Position numbers and translations under genes: made by a program. Of a DNA stretch of 64,000 nucleotides, positions 52,934-62,043 are shown in pieces; the first letter of the stretch is position 1; each line of letters starts with the position of its first letter. The DNA is taken from positions 1 through 64,000 of the forward strand of contig CAJJYZ010000008.1 of the NCBI GenBank assembly GCA_905197485.1. The letters are read 5' to 3'. Below the pieces are notes generated by a model. It searched no databases. It was not told the DNA's origin and worked only from the letters and a program-made list of their open reading frames with translations. This DNA is from an uncultured Lachnospiraceae bacterium (GTDB lineage Bacteria > Bacillota > Clostridia > Lachnospirales > Lachnospiraceae).

Positions 52934-54610
52934 CTAATTCTTTCGTTCTTCTGTTAACATCTCATATGTAACTCCATATTTTTTCGCAATATCATTTGCG
53001 TAGGACATTCCTTCCGGTTTTGCAATTTCCACCTGATAAGAACGGGTTCCATCATGCGATTTCATGACAAGGGAAACCGCCTTGCAGTCTTTCCCTGCAT
53101 CATTGATTTCCTCGATATCATACGCCAGCTTATGCATATGCGTGTTATAGAGCGTGCGGACACCCTTATCCAGAATGGCTCTTACCGAGTCTTTCGCGAT
53201 ATAATATCCTTCCTCAAAAGAAGTGGTAGAGAACGTTTCATTTAACAGAATCAGGCTGTCTTTTGTGCTCTCAAAATAAAGTTCCCGAAAGCGCTTACAT
53301 TCCTCTCCCAATCGTCCCAGATTCATTGTTTTGTCCTCATCTGCCGGGAAATGGGTATAGATGCAGTCTACCGGATAAAAAGAAAAGGATTCTCCCGGCA
53401 CAAAAATTCCTCCTTGTGCCAAGACAAACAGAAGTCCAACGGCCTGTGTAATCGTCGTTTTCCCTCCTCGGTTGGCTCCTGTCAGTATGTAAACAAGATG
53501 TTCCTTATCAAAATCCAGATGATTCGTCACAATTTCATCCGCATGTTCTACCGTAGACGCCAATTTCAAATTATAGATGCCTTTGGCACACATCGTCTGT
53601 TCTTCTGTTTTTACTTCCGCCTTACAGAAACGAAAACCGCGTTTGCTTATCGTTTCAATATATTCTGCCAGACGGACATAATAGATAAATTCCGGAATCA
53701 AATCCGTAATCTCGGTAATCGTAACAGACACGTATTTATTCAAGCTGTTTCGCAGCGTTTTCACAACGTTCGACAATAATTGATTCGTCACCCTGCTCAT
53801 ATAACGCGGAATATCCTCCGTCATATCTCCTCCCGGAATCATCGCCAGGCCGGCGCGAACCCCGGCTGCTGCTTTCGAGGAATCCTCTGCAGAGAACGGT
53901 TGATATTTATACGTTTCTTTCCACTCCGTATCCGGATGAATCACGCCTTTTGCCGCAATCCGGTCACAGAAATTCCCGAGCAGATTCGACTTTGTAAAGT
54001 ATTTGCTGTTAATTGAAATCAATCCCACGCTCTCCGCTTCAAAACATTCGTTTAAGTTAATTCCAACGGTAACGCTTTTCAGATTCGACGTATCTGCTTT
54101 CAACGCAGAAATATCTTTTTTCAACTCTTCAAAGCCTCTGTCATGATACAAATCGTTGACATACTCTTTCAGACGGAGTAAGCCTTCCGAATGAATGTCT
54201 GCTTTGGAAAGGCTCCTGTAAATCGCCTCAATGCAATGGATATAATCATTCAACTCGTCCAGACGATGCAGCAAATCCCAGACGCCTGCCGCCTCGTCGT
54301 ATGTTTTCAGAAGACTCCCGTAATCGCGCAGGAAATTAATCTTATCCAGAATCTCCAATATCTCCGCACGCATCGCCGGATTCCGGTAAATATCATCGAA
54401 AATATCTCCGCGATATTTCGTAACCCGAGGCTCCTTCGTCATCTTGGAGAGCACAGAAATGATATAATTCTGTTCCGCCTTCTTCTCTGTAATCTGCGCG
54501 CAAAGAAAATCAAGCCCCAGGTCATGGGCTGCCACATCCGACAATGTTTTGTAGTTTTTCGTCCAATTTTCCGGAGCCAACAGGCTGATTGTTTTCTGCT
54601 TTATTTCCAT
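52934..54610 (-). CDS. MutS-family ATPase without mismatch-recognition domain
   Basis: Encodes 558 residues from an ATG after GGGGGA. The C-terminal part is the MutS ATPase domain (Walker A TGANRGGKTTITQAVG, Walker B LILLNETFSTTSFEEG, THMHKLA). The N-terminal 340 residues are helical lever/clamp-like, with no MutS domain I, so it cannot recognise mismatches in the MutS way. The catalytic Walker B Asp is replaced by Asn (LLNETFS). It also lacks the Smr nuclease of MutS2. Role unknown; such short MutS homologues are common in clostridia. Confidence 0.8.
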   Translation of the reverse strand: MEIKQKTISLLAPENWTKNYKTLSDVAAHDLGLDFLCAQITEKKAEQNYIISVLSKMTKEPRVTKYRGDIFDDIYRNPAMRAEILEILDKINFLRDYGSLLKTYDEAAGVWDLLHRLDELNDYIHCIEAIYRSLSKADIHSEGLLRLKEYVNDLYHDRGFEELKKDISALKADTSNLKSVTVGINLNECFEAESVGLISINSKYFTKSNLLGNFCDRIAAKGVIHPDTEWKETYKYQPFSAEDSSKAAAGVRAGLAMIPGGDMTEDIPRYMSRVTNQLLSNVVKTLRNSLNKYVSVTITEITDLIPEFIYYVRLAEYIETISKRGFRFCKAEVKTEEQTMCAKGIYNLKLASTVEHADEIVTNHLDFDKEHLVYILTGANRGGKTTITQAVGLLFVLAQGGIFVPGESFSFYPVDCIYTHFPADEDKTMNLGRLGEECKRFRELYFESTKDSLILLNETFSTTSFEEGYYIAKDSVRAILDKGVRTLYNTHMHKLAYDIEEINDAGKDCKAVSLVMKSHDGTRSYQVEIAKPEGMSYANDIAKKYGVTYEMLTEERKN

Positions 54611-54648
54611 AAAAATCCCCCTTTGATTCTGTTCCTATTCTATTTTTA

Positions 54649-56688
54649 TTATTTATCCATAATTTCATACAGATATAATTCGTGAAGCGCCCGCGTGGCG
54701 CAGATATATTTTGCCTGACCGGAGAAACTACAGTTCCACATCTTCGATATTCCGAATACCTGGTCAAATTCTAACCCTTTTGCCATATAAAAGGTCGTGA
54801 CGGATAATCCTTTTTTGAAAGAGGTGCTGTCCCTGTCAATGTATGACGCTTCCTGACCGGCTGACCGGATTCTATGATACAGTTCCTTCGCCTCTTTTTC
54901 CGTCATGGCAATCACTGCCGCCGTCTCAAACTGCTCTTCCTTTCCTACTCTCAGATTCCGGAGCACCTCGGATACCGCCTCATCAAACGAATGATAAGCT
55001 TGCTCCTCCACTTCTTTTCCATGCCGCTCGAAGAGTTCCATCTCTTCTGCCCCTGCAATCTTCTCCGCATAGCGGGCAATCTCCACCGTATTGCGATAAC
55101 TCTTATTCAGAATGATTTCGCGAATTTCTTTTCCGAAAATCTTCGGGAGAAAGCGAAGCACGTCCCGACTCTTTTCACCAATCGTCTGCGCCTTATCTCC
55201 GAGAATCGTCATCCTGCAGGAGAACATCCCTTCCAAAATCACATATTGCAGGTAACTGTAATCCTGCATCTCATCAATCACAAGATGTTTGATATTCTGT
55301 CTCGCTTTTGTACCGTCCAACCGGTGTTTCAAATATAGCATCGGATACACGTCTTCATAAGCAAGAACCCGCTTCTCATAAGGGACTTCCGGAAGAAGCG
55401 GATACCCGGCTTCTTCCATCAGCCAGTTATAGATTTCATACAAATCCCTCGTCACATACATGCCGAAAAACTGCTCTTTCAAGACTTCCTGTTCTTCTTC
55501 TGAAATATTTCTCCGGTACAACGTCTCATATTCATCGATAACATATTCCATCACTGCTTCCATACGGGACAGAATCGGAACATGCTGGAATTTAAAATAG
55601 AATAACGCAATCATTTCCTGTTCTGTTTTTTGCATTCCTTTCCATTCTATCTCCCGCAAATCTATCAATCGGTCTTCCAGTTCCGCCAGGAATCCTTCTA
55701 CAAGACCGACAAACTGCGCCGACTGTTTTTCCCTGCTTCTTCTTTCCGCCTCCTGATTTTGCTGCTCCATACGTTTTTCAATCTCATGGAAACGGTCTTC
55801 ACAATCCATGACCGTTCTTTTCAGTTCTTTATAGGCAAAAATATCAAAGCTCATCTCCTGAATATTCTCTTCGCCAAGCTCCGGCAAAATATGGGAAATA
55901 TAATCCGCAAAGACACTGTTCGGAGATAGCACAAGAATGTTGGAGGATTTCAAGTTCTTCCTGTCGTGATACAAAAGATATGCGATTCTGTGGAGTGCAA
56001 TCGACGTTTTTCCACTCCCCGCAACTCCTTGAATTACAAGAATCTTATCCTTCGTATTGCGTATAATCGCATTTTGTTCCTTTTGAATCGTCCGGACAAT
56101 ATTTTTAAGCTGGACATCGCTGTTGCTTCCCAGTTCTTGCTTCAGAATCTCATCGTCAATCATCATGTCGCTTTCAAATCCGTAAATCATCTTCCCATCT
56201 CGAATCTTATACTGCCATTTCGATTCAATCTCACCCTCTATCTGCCCTGCCGGAGCTTCGTAATGTGCCGCCCCCTTGTCGAAATCATAAAAGAGTCCGC
56301 TGACCGGAGCCCGCCAGTCATAAACCAGAGGAATGCTTCCGGCTTTCTCCGCAAAATTCCCGATTCCGATATAAAAAGTCTCCGCCTCTTCTTCCCCTTC
56401 AAACAGAAAATCCACTCTTCCGAAAAAAGGAGAATCCTGCATGCTTCGGAATCTGTGAATCAGTTTTTCATTCTCCAGATTCGCGCTCGCCTGCCTCAAA
56501 AGAGCCTGCTGGTTATCATAATTCTCATAACCGTACTCATCCATCTCCGTATAGTTATCCCAGTAATATTCCTGCATGCCGGCAATATCATTCTCGCCTT
56601 CTTTTAATGTGCGGGAAAGCTCGGCAATCCTACGACTCAGTTTTTCTTTTATCTCTTCCAGAAATAATGTCCCGTCTTTCTTTTCCAT
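54649..56688 (-). CDS. helD: HelD-like RNA polymerase recycling ATPase
   Basis: Encodes 679 residues from the ATG at 56688 (GAGG 4 nt upstream; the ATG at 56703 directly abuts the ABC-F stop and is possible). An N-terminal antiparallel coiled coil (about 1-75) precedes a UvrD/Rep-like superfamily 1 motor: Walker A GVAGSGKTSIALHR (about residue 225), Walker B VIDEMQDYSY, and motif MAKGLEFDQVFG near the C-terminus. HelD proteins pry stalled RNA polymerase off DNA, and actinobacterial relatives protect against rifamycins. It is co-directional with and 15 nt after an ABC-F gene. Confidence 0.85.
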   Translation of the reverse strand: MEKKDGTLFLEEIKEKLSRRIAELSRTLKEGENDIAGMQEYYWDNYTEMDEYGYENYDNQQALLRQASANLENEKLIHRFRSMQDSPFFGRVDFLFEGEEEAETFYIGIGNFAEKAGSIPLVYDWRAPVSGLFYDFDKGAAHYEAPAGQIEGEIESKWQYKIRDGKMIYGFESDMMIDDEILKQELGSNSDVQLKNIVRTIQKEQNAIIRNTKDKILVIQGVAGSGKTSIALHRIAYLLYHDRKNLKSSNILVLSPNSVFADYISHILPELGEENIQEMSFDIFAYKELKRTVMDCEDRFHEIEKRMEQQNQEAERRSREKQSAQFVGLVEGFLAELEDRLIDLREIEWKGMQKTEQEMIALFYFKFQHVPILSRMEAVMEYVIDEYETLYRRNISEEEQEVLKEQFFGMYVTRDLYEIYNWLMEEAGYPLLPEVPYEKRVLAYEDVYPMLYLKHRLDGTKARQNIKHLVIDEMQDYSYLQYVILEGMFSCRMTILGDKAQTIGEKSRDVLRFLPKIFGKEIREIILNKSYRNTVEIARYAEKIAGAEEMELFERHGKEVEEQAYHSFDEAVSEVLRNLRVGKEEQFETAAVIAMTEKEAKELYHRIRSAGQEASYIDRDSTSFKKGLSVTTFYMAKGLEFDQVFGISKMWNCSFSGQAKYICATRALHELYLYEIMDK

Positions 56689-56703
56689 ACATCCTCTTTC
56701 CAT

Positions 56704-58506
56704 CTACTTTTGTTTCTTCTGCTCCTCTATTCTCTCCGCCAGGTCGTTCAAATATACCCAGCGTTCCATCTTCTCCTCCAGCTTCTGTTCGATTTCTTCC
56801 TTCTCCGCTGTGATTTCCGAAAGCTTGACAGAATTGGTGGCATATTTCATCATATCCGCATCCAACTGCTCGATTTTCTCCTCCAAAGACGCGATATCTT
56901 CATCTATCGTCTCATATTCTCTTTGCTCCATATAGGTAAATTTAAGCTTCGTCGGCTGATTCTGCTTCCATTCCTTTTTCCCTGACGTTTTCTTTTCTGT
57001 ACTTTCCGTCTTTTCTGTCCGGCTCTCCCTCTGTTTTGCCTCTACATAGTCCGTATATCCGCCTTCATATTGCTTCAAATGTCCGGTTCCGTCAAATTCA
57101 AAAATCCGGTCCACCACATTGTCCAAAAAATATCGGTCATGGGAAACCGTAATGATAATTCCCTGAAATGAGTTTATATAGTCTTCCAGAATCGTCATCG
57201 TCGGGATATCAATGTCATTGTTCGCCTCATCGAAAATCAGCACGTTCGGCGCAGACTGCAGCACACTCAACAGATACAGTCTCTTCTTCTCTCCACCAGA
57301 TAAGTTTCCAATCTGTCCATACTGCATCTCCGGGGTAAATAAGAACCGTTCTAACATCTGGGAAGCCGTAATTCTTCCGTCTCTTGTCGGAATATATTCC
57401 GCGATATCCTTCACATAATCGATGACTTTCTGTTTCGTATCAAGTTCCGGAATCTCCTGCGCAAAATAGCCAATCCGAATCGTCTCTCCGATTTCCACAG
57501 TTCCGGAATCCGGTTCCACGAGTCCTGCAATGATTTTCAGAAGCGTCGATTTCCCACAGCCGTTCGGGCCGACAATTCCAAGATTCTGATTCTTTAACAC
57601 AATATAATCAAAATCTTCTATCATCTTCTTCTCCCCATAGCTCTTACTGATGTGATGGAGTTCAATTGTTTTCTTTCCCATACGCGTCTCTACGGAGTCA
57701 ATCTCCGCCGTCTGCTCGACAGACGGAGCCACTCCGTTCTTCAGCGTCTCTAACCGCTCCAATCTCGCTTTCTGCTTCGTCGTTCTTGCGCGGCATCCTC
57801 GTTTCGCCCATTCCAGTTCCATGCGAAGCACGCTTTGACGCTTTCTCTCCGACGCCTGTTCCATTTCTTCCCGCTGCGCCTTCATCTCCAGAAATTTTGT
57901 ATAGTTCGCCTCATAACTATAAAGGTTTCCCCGGCTGATTTCCAGAATGCGGTTCGTCACTTTATCCAGGAAATACCGGTCATGGGTCACCATAATAATG
58001 ACGCCTTTGTATTTTCTCAGGTAGTCTTCCAGCCATGTAATCATCTCATTATCCAGATGGTTCGTCGGCTCGTCCAAAAGCAGCACATCAAAAGAAGTGG
58101 CTATCGTCTTCGCAAGCGCCACTCTTTTCTTCTGACCGCCGGATAACGTCTCAATCTTCGCCTCATGGTCCGTAATCCCTAGCTGGTTCAAAACACTTTT
58201 CACTTCACTTTTCGCCGTCCAATCCGACTCTTCGATTCCGTCAAATGCATAGGAAAGGACGGTGGCATCCTTCGGGAATTTCGGATTCTGCGGCAAGTAT
58301 GCTATCTTGATTCCATTCTGCCTGATAATCTGTCCTTCATCCGGCTCCTCTTCCCCTGCAATCATCCGAAGAAGCGTCGTCTTTCCCATTCCGTTGATAC
58401 CGATGATTCCGACCTTCTCGCCTTCCTGAATCCCGCAGGACACATCGTCGAATATCACCTTTTCTCCATATGTTTTGCTGATATGCTCTATATTTAAAAT
58501 ATTCAT
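56704..58506 (-). CDS. ABC-F family ATPase with degenerate second Walker B/D-loop
   Basis: Encodes 600 residues: two ABC domains, no membrane helices, and a C-terminal coiled coil (about 500-600) of Uup/YfmR type. Domain 1 is canonical (GINGMGKTT, LSGGQKKRVALAK, LDEPTNHLD). Domain 2 has GPNGCGKST and LSGGEKKRLYLLS, but its Walker B region reads FDEANNDID instead of LDEPTN(H/D)LD. The catalytic Glu is kept while the Pro-Thr pair is changed. ABC-F proteins act at the ribosome. It has its own promoter and is followed directly by helD. Confidence 0.88.
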   Translation of the reverse strand: MNILNIEHISKTYGEKVIFDDVSCGIQEGEKVGIIGINGMGKTTLLRMIAGEEEPDEGQIIRQNGIKIAYLPQNPKFPKDATVLSYAFDGIEESDWTAKSEVKSVLNQLGITDHEAKIETLSGGQKKRVALAKTIATSFDVLLLDEPTNHLDNEMITWLEDYLRKYKGVIIMVTHDRYFLDKVTNRILEISRGNLYSYEANYTKFLEMKAQREEMEQASERKRQSVLRMELEWAKRGCRARTTKQKARLERLETLKNGVAPSVEQTAEIDSVETRMGKKTIELHHISKSYGEKKMIEDFDYIVLKNQNLGIVGPNGCGKSTLLKIIAGLVEPDSGTVEIGETIRIGYFAQEIPELDTKQKVIDYVKDIAEYIPTRDGRITASQMLERFLFTPEMQYGQIGNLSGGEKKRLYLLSVLQSAPNVLIFDEANNDIDIPTMTILEDYINSFQGIIITVSHDRYFLDNVVDRIFEFDGTGHLKQYEGGYTDYVEAKQRESRTEKTESTEKKTSGKKEWKQNQPTKLKFTYMEQREYETIDEDIASLEEKIEQLDADMMKYATNSVKLSEITAEKEEIEQKLEEKMERWVYLNDLAERIEEQKKQK

Positions 58507-58543
58507 GTTCTTCTCCTACTATGCGATATATTTTCCTTTGCAA

Positions 58544-58572
58544 ATTGTAGCACACCTTATATGTCGTATCAA
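58544..58572 (-). promoter_or_regulatory. Promoter of the ABC-F/helD unit
   Basis: Minus strand TTGATA (58567-58572), 17-bp spacer, TACAAT (58544-58549), about 38 nt before the start. The unit can thus be expressed independently of the two-component system upstream. Confidence 0.7.
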
Positions 58573-58590
58573 CATTCCGGGAAAATATTT

Positions 58591-59676
58591 CTATACTTCT
58601 TTCGGCATCCGAATGATAAACCGAATCTCTTCATTCTCACTCTCTGCCCGAATCACTCCCCCATGCAGTTCTATAATTTCCTTAGCAATCGCAAGTCCGA
58701 GTCCGGCGCCGCCGCTTCTCGTCGTACGCGCAGAATCCAGACGGAAAAATTGCTCAAAAATACGATTAAGCTTCTCCTCCGGAATCGTATTGCCATGATT
58801 CATGCAAACCATATCCACCTCGTCTTCCTTCTCTTCTACTCGAAAAAGAATCTCTCCGCCTTCAAAGCTGTAATTGACTGCGTTCCGCAGAAGATTGTCA
58901 AAGACTCTCTGCATTTTCCCGACGTCAAATTTCATATACAATTCTTTCGGCGCATCCAATGTACAAACCAATTGCTTTTCATCTAACACCGGTTTAAATT
59001 CATAGGTAAGCTGTTCCAACATTCTCGTCACATTCACACGACTTGTCTCCAATGTAAGTGTCGATAAGTTGAACCTCGTAATCTCAAAAAATTCATTGAT
59101 TAAGTCTTCCAGATGCTCTGCCTTCTCCAAAGAAATCGACAAGTATTTTGTCCGAAGTTCTTCGGATATCTGCCCTTCATCCCGAAGAAGTGTCAGGTAT
59201 CCGATGACAGAAGTCAGAGGCGTCTTCAAATCGTGCGCCAGATATACGATTAAATCATTCTTTCTCTGCTCTGCCTCTTTGGCCGCTCGGATATTTCTTT
59301 CCAACTGGAATTTCACCTGATTCAGATGTCCCTCCACCTGTTGAAGCTCCGGCTGCAATTGAATCTGCTTCTCTTCCTGTATATAGATGCTTTCCGTCGC
59401 TTCCAACACAGACTCCAGGTATTGATAGGATTTCCTTAATGTAAAAAATGCCGCAAACACCATACTCACAATCAAGATTCCGGCAATGGATAGCGTCAAG
59501 TGGTCCCGAATCCAGCTCCAAATCACCCACAGTGTCTCTTCCCCATACCAGGTAACCTGATGCGCCTTCCATCGAACCGCGATGCCTAAAATCACCATAG
59601 CAATCGTTACCAGAAGCGGAATCGCTGCAAATTGCAAGAACTGTTTCCAGAACATTTGCCGTACCATTTTTTTCAT
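58591..59676 (-). CDS. VanS-like sensor histidine kinase
   Basis: Encodes 361 residues from the ATG at 59676; a TTG at 59709 overlapping the end of the regulator gene is less likely. Two transmembrane helices (about 9-30 and 60-85) flank a very short outer loop. HisKA has the phospho-acceptor in LAHDLKTPLTSVIGYL, and the ATPase domain has NLLRNAVNYS and GGAGLGLAIAKEI. The H-box region is very close to VanS kinases, but no vanHAX genes are in the window. It is paired with the upstream VanR-like regulator. Confidence 0.85.
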   Translation of the reverse strand: MKKMVRQMFWKQFLQFAAIPLLVTIAMVILGIAVRWKAHQVTWYGEETLWVIWSWIRDHLTLSIAGILIVSMVFAAFFTLRKSYQYLESVLEATESIYIQEEKQIQLQPELQQVEGHLNQVKFQLERNIRAAKEAEQRKNDLIVYLAHDLKTPLTSVIGYLTLLRDEGQISEELRTKYLSISLEKAEHLEDLINEFFEITRFNLSTLTLETSRVNVTRMLEQLTYEFKPVLDEKQLVCTLDAPKELYMKFDVGKMQRVFDNLLRNAVNYSFEGGEILFRVEEKEDEVDMVCMNHGNTIPEEKLNRIFEQFFRLDSARTTRSGGAGLGLAIAKEIIELHGGVIRAESENEEIRFIIRMPKEV

Positions 59677-59689
59677 CTGTTCTTTCTCT

Positions 59690-60388
59690 TTACTCAATTT
59701 TATATCCAACTCCCCATACTGTTTTAATAAATTTCGGTTTCCTTGTCGGCTCCTTTAGCTTTTCTCTAATTTTCCCGATATGCGCCATTACCGTATTGTT
59801 ATTGTCATAATATTTTTCCTGCCACACCGCTTCGAATAATTTCTCGGAAGAGACTACCTTCCCTTTCCGCTCACAGAGATACCAGAGAATCGCAAATTCA
59901 ATCGGTGTAAATGCAATTTCCTTTCCATATAGCGTACAGCGATGCGTCTCCTTATTAATCACCAGTCCATGAATATCAAACTCTGTAATCTCTTGCCTAT
60001 TCTTTCCCTCCGGTTGATTATATTTCTTATAACGGCGAAGCTGTGTTTTCACACGCGCTACTACTTCCAGCGGGTTAAATGGCTTTAGGATGTAATCATC
60101 GGCTCCTAATGTCAACCCCATAATTTTATCGGTATCTTCGACCTTCGCAGTCAACATAATCACCGGATAAAAATACCGTTCCCTTATCTTCTGGCAGATT
60201 TTAAATCCATCAATATCCGGCAGCATTACATCCAGAATCGCTACGTCCAGTTTTGTATGTTCTATACACGCAAGAGCCTCACTCCCATTATAAAACTTAT
60301 GTACCTGGTATCCTTCCCCCTTCAAATACAACTCAACTAAATCCGCAATCTCTTTCTCGTCATCTACAATTAAGATATGCTCATTCAT
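59690..60388 (-). CDS. VanR-like response regulator (OmpR family)
   Basis: Encodes 232 residues from the ATG at 60388 (AGGAG 8 nt upstream). The receiver domain has the acidic pair in VDDEKEIADLVELYLK, phospho-Asp in AILDVMLPD (about residue 50), and LTAKVED and ILKPF. The OmpR-type winged helix (about 135-232, FTPIEFAILWYLCERKGKVVS) is intact. It resembles VanR of vancomycin operons closely. It lies 66 nt downstream of the C39 peptidase and is likely part of a cell-envelope response. Confidence 0.88.
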   Translation of the reverse strand: MNEHILIVDDEKEIADLVELYLKGEGYQVHKFYNGSEALACIEHTKLDVAILDVMLPDIDGFKICQKIRERYFYPVIMLTAKVEDTDKIMGLTLGADDYILKPFNPLEVVARVKTQLRRYKKYNQPEGKNRQEITEFDIHGLVINKETHRCTLYGKEIAFTPIEFAILWYLCERKGKVVSSEKLFEAVWQEKYYDNNNTVMAHIGKIREKLKEPTRKPKFIKTVWGVGYKIE

Positions 60389-60453
60389 ACGTTCCACTCC
60401 TCACTTTACGATATACGCAATGGCATCATCTGCACCCTGCGCATATTATACCA

Positions 60454-61257
60454 TCAAATCTTTTGAAATGCCCACAGATTTTTAATCTGAGGCTCCAATC
60501 TTTCATACTCCCACAATTTTTCACTGTTTTCTCTGCTGTTCGGGTCCAAAACACGAATTTTCCCATCTTCTACTCCGGCTAACACGATAAAGTGTCCTGC
60601 CATCGTAAAATCTCCCGGACGCATACTACATATTATCGGTTTTCCGGATTGCAGCATATCCATCACTGTGCCTTTTGTCAAAGAAATGGCCTCCCCTGCC
60701 ACGCCAAACGCCTCACAGCCTTGATTGAATAATTCCCAGCTCGTTCCAGTTCCCGCTACATAGTAACCGTTTTCTTCCGCATACCTGGCAATCGTATAAG
60801 GTGTCGCTGTATTTTCACCGGTCAGTCCGGCGATTACCATAGAAAGTGCTGTCGGCGCACATCCATTCACAGCAATGCATCCGTCCCCATACGCTCCGTA
60901 TCCCCATCGCTCATCCCATTGAAGAAGCAAGGGATAGTTTCCTTTCTTCACGTCTCCGACGGTGTCTGCATAAACATGTCCCTTTTTCTCCGGATAGTTT
61001 CGAACAAACTCCTCCATCTCCGGATTCCGGGAAAGCATCTCCAGAAGTTCTTTCGGATATTCTTCCTCATCCAGCAGCATCGATGGTTTTTCCATAAGTA
61101 TTCCAAATACCGGAATCCGGGTTCCCACAAATTTTGCCGCCCCAAGCATCACACAAAGAATGCTCCCTGCCACTACAATCTTTTTCATCAGCCTATTTTT
61201 TCTTTTGTATCTTACTTTCTTATAGTCTGCTCTTCGGCTTCTCACTTCTCTTCTCAT
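60454..61257 (-). CDS. Membrane-anchored C39-like cysteine peptidase
   Basis: Encodes 267 residues. A very basic N-terminus of about 24 residues is followed by one signal/anchor helix (about 26-44). The papain-like C39_2 domain (about 105-265) has the active Cys in NGCAPTALSMVIAGL and the His in MAGHFIVLAGVEDG with the Asp of VLDPNSRE. The domain faces the outside and may process a peptide or cell-wall protein. It lies directly upstream of the VanRS-like pair. The RBS (GGAGG) is buried in a long hairpin that ends 2 nt before the start codon. Confidence 0.82.
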   Translation of the reverse strand: MRREVRSRRADYKKVRYKRKNRLMKKIVVAGSILCVMLGAAKFVGTRIPVFGILMEKPSMLLDEEEYPKELLEMLSRNPEMEEFVRNYPEKKGHVYADTVGDVKKGNYPLLLQWDERWGYGAYGDGCIAVNGCAPTALSMVIAGLTGENTATPYTIARYAEENGYYVAGTGTSWELFNQGCEAFGVAGEAISLTKGTVMDMLQSGKPIICSMRPGDFTMAGHFIVLAGVEDGKIRVLDPNSRENSEKLWEYERLEPQIKNLWAFQKI

Positions 61258-61258
61258 A

Positions 61259-61312
61259 AAAACAGCACCTCCATCTGATAGTCATTCTATCAAAGATGAA
61301 GATGCTGTTTTT
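61259..61312 (-). promoter_or_regulatory. Long hairpin covering the RBS of the C39 peptidase
   Basis: Minus-strand stem of about 23 pairs (arms 61287-61312 and 61259-61281, with G-T pairs and a TT bulge), 5-nt loop. It contains GGAGG (61268-61272) in its 3' arm and is followed by TTTTT running into the ATG. It could terminate transcription from the Uma2 gene, block translation, or both. Confidence 0.6.
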
Positions 61313-61355
61313 CTGTTTTCTCTCTCCAAATTATTATGAATTTCTTAATAATACG

Positions 61356-61892
61356 CTAAATCTGCGATAAGTCGATATAGAAATCTTCATACATTCCGAC
61401 ATTGATACATTCAGACATCGTGTGTTCTTCCAAAATATCCTTCTCAAAATTATATACCATCACTCTATTTTTTGCTGTATCTACAATCCAATATTCACGA
61501 ACGCCTGCCGTCCTGTATTTGAATAATTTCACCATGTAATCCATTCTCTGACTGCTTGGCGAAACAACCTCTATTATCCAATCCGGCACGCCATCACAGC
61601 CATTTTCCGTCAGCTTGCTTTTATCACATATCACAGAAATATCCGGTTCTACATAATTCTTATCATCCTTATTTAAAAATACAGCAAAGGGAGAAATATA
61701 TACTTTACACTCCCCTGCATTTTGTTCAATATAATCTGCAATTTTCCGGGACAAGTTGAAAACAATTTCCTGATGTCTCCGGCTTGGCGGAGCCATAAAG
61801 TAGATATTCCCATCGATAATCTCAGCCCTTTTCCCTTCCGGCAAATTATAAATATCTTCTATCGTATATACTTTCTGTTCTGCTAATGCCAT
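61356..61892 (-). CDS. Uma2 family endonuclease-fold protein (DUF820)
   Basis: Encodes 178 residues from the ATG at 61892, after AGGAGGAGCGG. The PD-(D/E)XK pattern of the Uma2/DUF820 family is visible: KNYVEPDISVICD, DWIIEVVSPSSQRMDY and REYWIVDTAKNRVMVY. Active-site Asp, Glu and downstream polar residues are all kept. Cyanobacteria carry many copies; here it is a lone gene with its own promoter, and its biological target is unknown. Confidence 0.85.
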   Translation of the reverse strand: MALAEQKVYTIEDIYNLPEGKRAEIIDGNIYFMAPPSRRHQEIVFNLSRKIADYIEQNAGECKVYISPFAVFLNKDDKNYVEPDISVICDKSKLTENGCDGVPDWIIEVVSPSSQRMDYMVKLFKYRTAGVREYWIVDTAKNRVMVYNFEKDILEEHTMSECINVGMYEDFYIDLSQI

Positions 61893-61916
61893 GATACCGC
61901 TCCTCCTTTTCTTCTT

Positions 61917-61945
61917 ATTATACATGATTTTTCATGCAGTTCCAA
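61917..61945 (-). promoter_or_regulatory. Promoter of the Uma2 gene
   Basis: Minus strand TTGGAA (61940-61945), 17-bp spacer, TATAAT (61917-61922), about 25 nt before the start. Confidence 0.65.
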
Positions 61946-61979
61946 GATGTTTTCCACTGTTTTTAATATCAACTGCCAA

Positions 61980-62008
61980 TTTACAAAATCATCCCCATGA
62001 AATATAAT
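61980..62008 (+). promoter_or_regulatory. Promoter of the ABC-class ATPase gene
   Basis: Plus strand TTTACA (61980-61985), 17-bp spacer, TATAAT (62003-62008), 36 nt before the start at 62044. Confidence 0.7.
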
Positions 62009-62043
62009 GAAGAACATACGAAGTAAACAGAAAGGACGATACC

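Noticed and set aside
58591..60388. A vancomycin resistance operon
   Set aside because: Only VanR/VanS-like regulators are present; no vanH, ligase, vanX, vanY or vanT gene is in the window.
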